Source of the DNA: Bacteroidales bacterium
Lineage (GTDB): Bacteria; Bacteroidota; Bacteroidia; Bacteroidales; WCHB1-69
DNA: 9,035 bases
Reading direction: 5' to 3'
Assembly (NCBI GenBank): GCA_028683685.1
Contig: JAQUHH010000081.1
Location: 1 to 9,035 of the forward strand
Shown here: positions 7,224-9,035 of the stretch, piece after piece
Position numbering within the stretch: the stretch's first letter is position 1
Layout: every line of letters starts with the position of its first letter
Made by a program: the position numbers and the translations under genes
Notes under the pieces: model-generated
What the model was told of the DNA's origin: nothing
The model's database searches: none
Seen by the model: only the letters and a program-made list of their open reading frames with translations

Positions 7224-7231
7224 CAAAAATA
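7224..7231 (-). promoter_or_regulatory. Putative -7 promoter element for pdxA
   Basis: Read on the - strand, 7231-7224 is TATTTTTG, matching TAnnTTTG. Transcription would begin near 7217, giving a leader of about 20 nt before the ATG at 7195. No clear TTG is seen at the -33 position. It could serve pdxA, the MetH module and the GNAT gene. Confidence 0.45.
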
Positions 7232-7323
7232 CACTTTTTTATCTAAAAAGAGAATCGATTAACTGGATGAACTAATTTGTTATTTTTAAAAGAAAGTATG
7301 TTTCAAAAGAAAGTCAGAAATAA

Positions 7324-7512
7324 GAATTAACTAAAAACAATTTTGCACGCTTAATATCACTTCATTTTCCTTTCCATCTACAAGCCAGACTGCTATTACT
7401 TTTTATTTGTACAACATTTTTTACGAATAAGGCACTCATGAGTTCGCAGTTTTGCTGTTCGGTTGTTGCACAAAAAGCAACAAAATGTGATTTTCCCTCT
7501 GTCGAAAATTAA
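7324..7512. repeat. Candidate intergenic repeat or remnant element
   Basis: The + frame is open from 7324 to the TAA at 7510-7512 but has no ATG before 7438 (MSSQFCCSVVAQKATK...). The - frame is open from 7508 to the TGA at 7364-7362 and includes TTEQQNCELMSALFVKN. Neither has a normal start or recognisable domain. Three palindromes lie within 80 bp, and base composition is less AT-biased than the flanks. I have an unverified impression of having seen this - strand peptide as a recurrent short spurious ORF in flavobacterial genomes, which would suit a dispersed non-coding repeat. This is inference, and no second copy exists in the window. Confidence 0.35.
7463..7483. other. 7-bp GC-containing hairpin in the intergenic element
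   Basis: TTGTTGC and GCAACAA flank the 7-nt loop ACAAAAA (on the + strand). It is downstream of the peptidase stop on the - strand but is followed there by CCGAACAGC rather than a T-run, so it is not a standard intrinsic terminator. It could slow exonucleases at the peptidase mRNA 3' end or be part of the candidate repeat. Confidence 0.35.
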
Positions 7513-7548
7513 CTAAATGTCTTTTTAATGATAAGAAAAAAACAAATT

Positions 7549-9035
7549 TTAAAACAAATTTCGGACATTTTTCTGTTTTTCTAAGATAGAAAAATCTTGA
7601 TAATTATCAATTTTAAGAATTGGATAAACATTAATTTCCTCATCCCAATAGGGTGTTTTGGAGTAAAACCAATTATAAATGGCTCGTGGATTTGAGGCAA
7701 ACTCTGAATCGGTTTTCATTTTGTCTTCAAATTCCGTTTTTATGCTCTCATCTTTTATCAATTCGGGAATCATCTTTTCTATAACATAAGATTCGGTGTA
7801 CTCTTTTTGCTCAAAAATAGAATTAAAAAAACCCCATTGCAAATAAGAGTCGCCAGATTTGGCTTCGAGCATATGAGCCAATACTCGCACTTTTTTTTGT
7901 GCCGTTGGGACCACAAACGAACCAGAAGGAATTAAAACTCTTTTGCGCTCCTCTTTTGAGTTCATTTTTTGGACCATTTGGCGACCTTCAAAAGAGGTAC
8001 TCGACAGAACAACTTCTTCAAAATCAGTGACTAAAACCTCCAATGAAACATTGTTTTTCAATTCAAAATATTCAACGGAATGCAGTTTCAATAATTCAAC
8101 AATTTCTTTCCATTCTGCTGGAATCACGTACGCCACGGGTAATTCAATAAAATTATCTGGGATCAAACTTTTAAAAAATGGCAACAGATAGCTTACGGGT
8201 CGCATACTATCATACAAAAACCAAGTTTGTCCCGTAAAATCACTGACTTTTAAATCATAATGTACCCCTTTAAATTCCACCATCACAGAATCTCCATCCG
8301 AAATAAAATCAAGAGGCATTTTTGAGTTATTAATTCGCAAGTTCACACTGTTTGCATCCGCAGTAGCATTGAGCATTTGCAACTCTTTGTTGTGGAGATG
8401 AATATATTCGAGTGAGTTTTTCAACATTTCAAACGTGGCTCGAACACGAACTGAATATGATTTTAGTTGATGTGTTTCGATAAGCAAGCAAATTCTATTA
8501 TTGGCAGCAGCGTAGCCATTCATCAACTTTAGTGAAGAAGCATAATTTCGCAATCCAGTTCTTACATCGTGCCAATTTCTAAAATTAACATACGGAAAAA
8601 TAGGAAAAGATGCTTCATTCATTTTTTGTTCGACATACGGCAAATAGCCCTTTTCAATCCATTGAGTCAATCCTTTATCCAAATTTCCACTTATCTCCAA
8701 GCTGTATGTTAAAGGATATTGATAATCAGCACCATTGGTGGTATGACAATCGACCAGAAAGTCAAAATTCCAGCGATTAAACAAACGCACCCAATCTTTC
8801 ATTTCCGAAGCATCTGCTTTCAGATAATCGCGATTTAGATTATAATTTTTTGCCGTGGTACGCCATCCCATCTCTTTGGGTCCATTTTGATTAATTCGAT
8901 TGTGTGCTCTAAAACGTTCGTGCCCGTCTACATTGAAAATAGGAATAAAAACAATACTTATGTTATCCAGCCAATGCAGACCTTTTTGATTAGAAACCAT
9001 ATCCCTAAGCAACAAAAAAACAGCGTCTTTTCCAT
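7549..9035 (-). CDS. M14 family zinc carboxypeptidase (5' partial)
   Basis: The frame stays open to the window edge, so the N-terminus, probably with a signal peptide, lies beyond 9035; 494 residues are visible. The first visible residues GKDAVFLLLRDMV fit the segment right after the HxxE zinc motif of M14 enzymes, so two zinc ligands are just outside. Seen here (counting from the first complete codon): PIFNVDGHERFRAHNRIN with the asparagine/aspartate pattern of M14, NYNLNRDYLK, the third zinc ligand H97 in LVDCHTTNGADYQY, and the likely catalytic Glu186 in ICLLIETHQLKSYSVRVRAT. About 300 further residues follow, including FFNSIFEQKEYTESYV and a YSKTPYWDEEINVYPI block typical of long Bacteroidota M14 proteins. 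It probably acts on peptides in the periplasm or outside the cell. The TTG at 9015 is internal. Downstream lies a 320-bp gap without a clear terminator. Confidence 0.9.
   Translation of the reverse strand, partial: GKDAVFLLLRDMVSNQKGLHWLDNISIVFIPIFNVDGHERFRAHNRINQNGPKEMGWRTTAKNYNLNRDYLKADASEMKDWVRLFNRWNFDFLVDCHTTNGADYQYPLTYSLEISGNLDKGLTQWIEKGYLPYVEQKMNEASFPIFPYVNFRNWHDVRTGLRNYASSLKLMNGYAAANNRICLLIETHQLKSYSVRVRATFEMLKNSLEYIHLHNKELQMLNATADANSVNLRINNSKMPLDFISDGDSVMVEFKGVHYDLKVSDFTGQTWFLYDSMRPVSYLLPFFKSLIPDNFIELPVAYVIPAEWKEIVELLKLHSVEYFELKNNVSLEVLVTDFEEVVLSSTSFEGRQMVQKMNSKEERKRVLIPSGSFVVPTAQKKVRVLAHMLEAKSGDSYLQWGFFNSIFEQKEYTESYVIEKMIPELIKDESIKTEFEDKMKTDSEFASNPRAIYNWFYSKTPYWDEEINVYPILKIDNYQDFSILEKQKNVRNLF

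Larger units (their letters stand above)
7232..7548. other. Non-coding interval between the M14 peptidase gene and pdxA
   Basis: About 320 bp separate the peptidase stop from the pdxA promoter. No convincing gene and no canonical terminator for the peptidase are seen. The stretch 7324-7512 stands out by containing palindromes TTGTACAA (7407-7414), ACTCATGAGT (7434-7443) and a TTGTTGC/GCAACAA stem with a 7-nt loop (7463-7483), and by being open in one frame on each strand, both ending within TTAA at 7509-7512. The remainder (7232-7323) is plain AT-rich sequence with nothing I can name. Confidence 0.6.

Noticed and set aside
7196..7234. Longer pdxA start at ATG 7234 adding 13 residues (MYFCINNDLKTRT).
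   Set aside because: It overlaps the TATTTTTG promoter box at 7231-7224, the extra residues do not resemble PdxA, and a GAGG-like ribosome site precedes ATG 7195.
7438..7512. 24-residue cysteine-containing peptide MSSQFCCSVVAQKATK...
   Set aside because: No ribosome site or promoter, and the same open frame continues upstream without a start, so it is better explained as part of a non-coding element.
7943..8191. + strand open frame of 82 codons opposite the M14 peptidase.
   Set aside because: Antisense shadow of a well-supported coding region.
9013..9015. TTG at 9015 as the start of the M14 peptidase.
   Set aside because: The frame continues open upstream to the window edge as GKDAVF, which fits conserved M14 sequence after the HxxE motif, so the gene is truncated rather than starting here.

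Overview
The window is AT-rich and looks like a chromosomal segment of a Bacteroidota bacterium, most likely near the Flavobacteriia. The reasons are the TAnnTTTG-type -7 promoter elements upstream of several genes, the general absence of Shine-Dalgarno sequences, the flavobacterial-type PdxA glycine loop (GDINGIGYE), a stand-alone MetH first domain, and a Bacteroidota-style M14 carboxypeptidase. The genus cannot be fixed from the sequence alone. I see no rRNA, tRNA, CRISPR array, insertion sequence or phage gene.

Left part, + strand (1-4521). The window opens inside floA, a flotillin-like membrane scaffold gene that has lost its 5' end to the window edge. A strong 45-nt hairpin terminator follows at 894-938. 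Next is a single class I SAM-dependent methyltransferase (1044-1787) with its own Bacteroidota-type promoter. A 250-bp gap rich in small dyads and carrying a second promoter leads into a tight two-gene unit: a Wzz-type polysaccharide chain-length protein (2039-3073), and 2 nt later an O-antigen ligase/polymerase-family membrane protein with a TTG start (3076-4521). Together they would set the length of a surface polysaccharide and polymerise or ligate it, yet no glycosyltransferase gene is nearby.

Right part, - strand (4556-9035). A co-directional series reads right to left: pdxA (pyridoxine 5'-phosphate synthesis), a single-domain zinc homocysteine S-methyltransferase (MetH N-terminal module), and a GNAT acetyltransferase. 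The spacers are 56 and 61 bp, so one transcript from the promoter before pdxA is plausible. Upstream lies a 317-353 bp non-coding stretch with palindromes and long open frames on both strands; it may be a dispersed repeat or an old remnant. The window ends inside an M14 zinc carboxypeptidase gene whose 5' end, including the HxxE zinc motif, lies beyond base 9035.

Most of the window is housekeeping and envelope genes. I found no convincing new multi-gene system. The best leads are the 7324-7512 intergenic element, the dyad-rich region before wzz, the orphan Wzz/ligase pair and the stand-alone MetH module.
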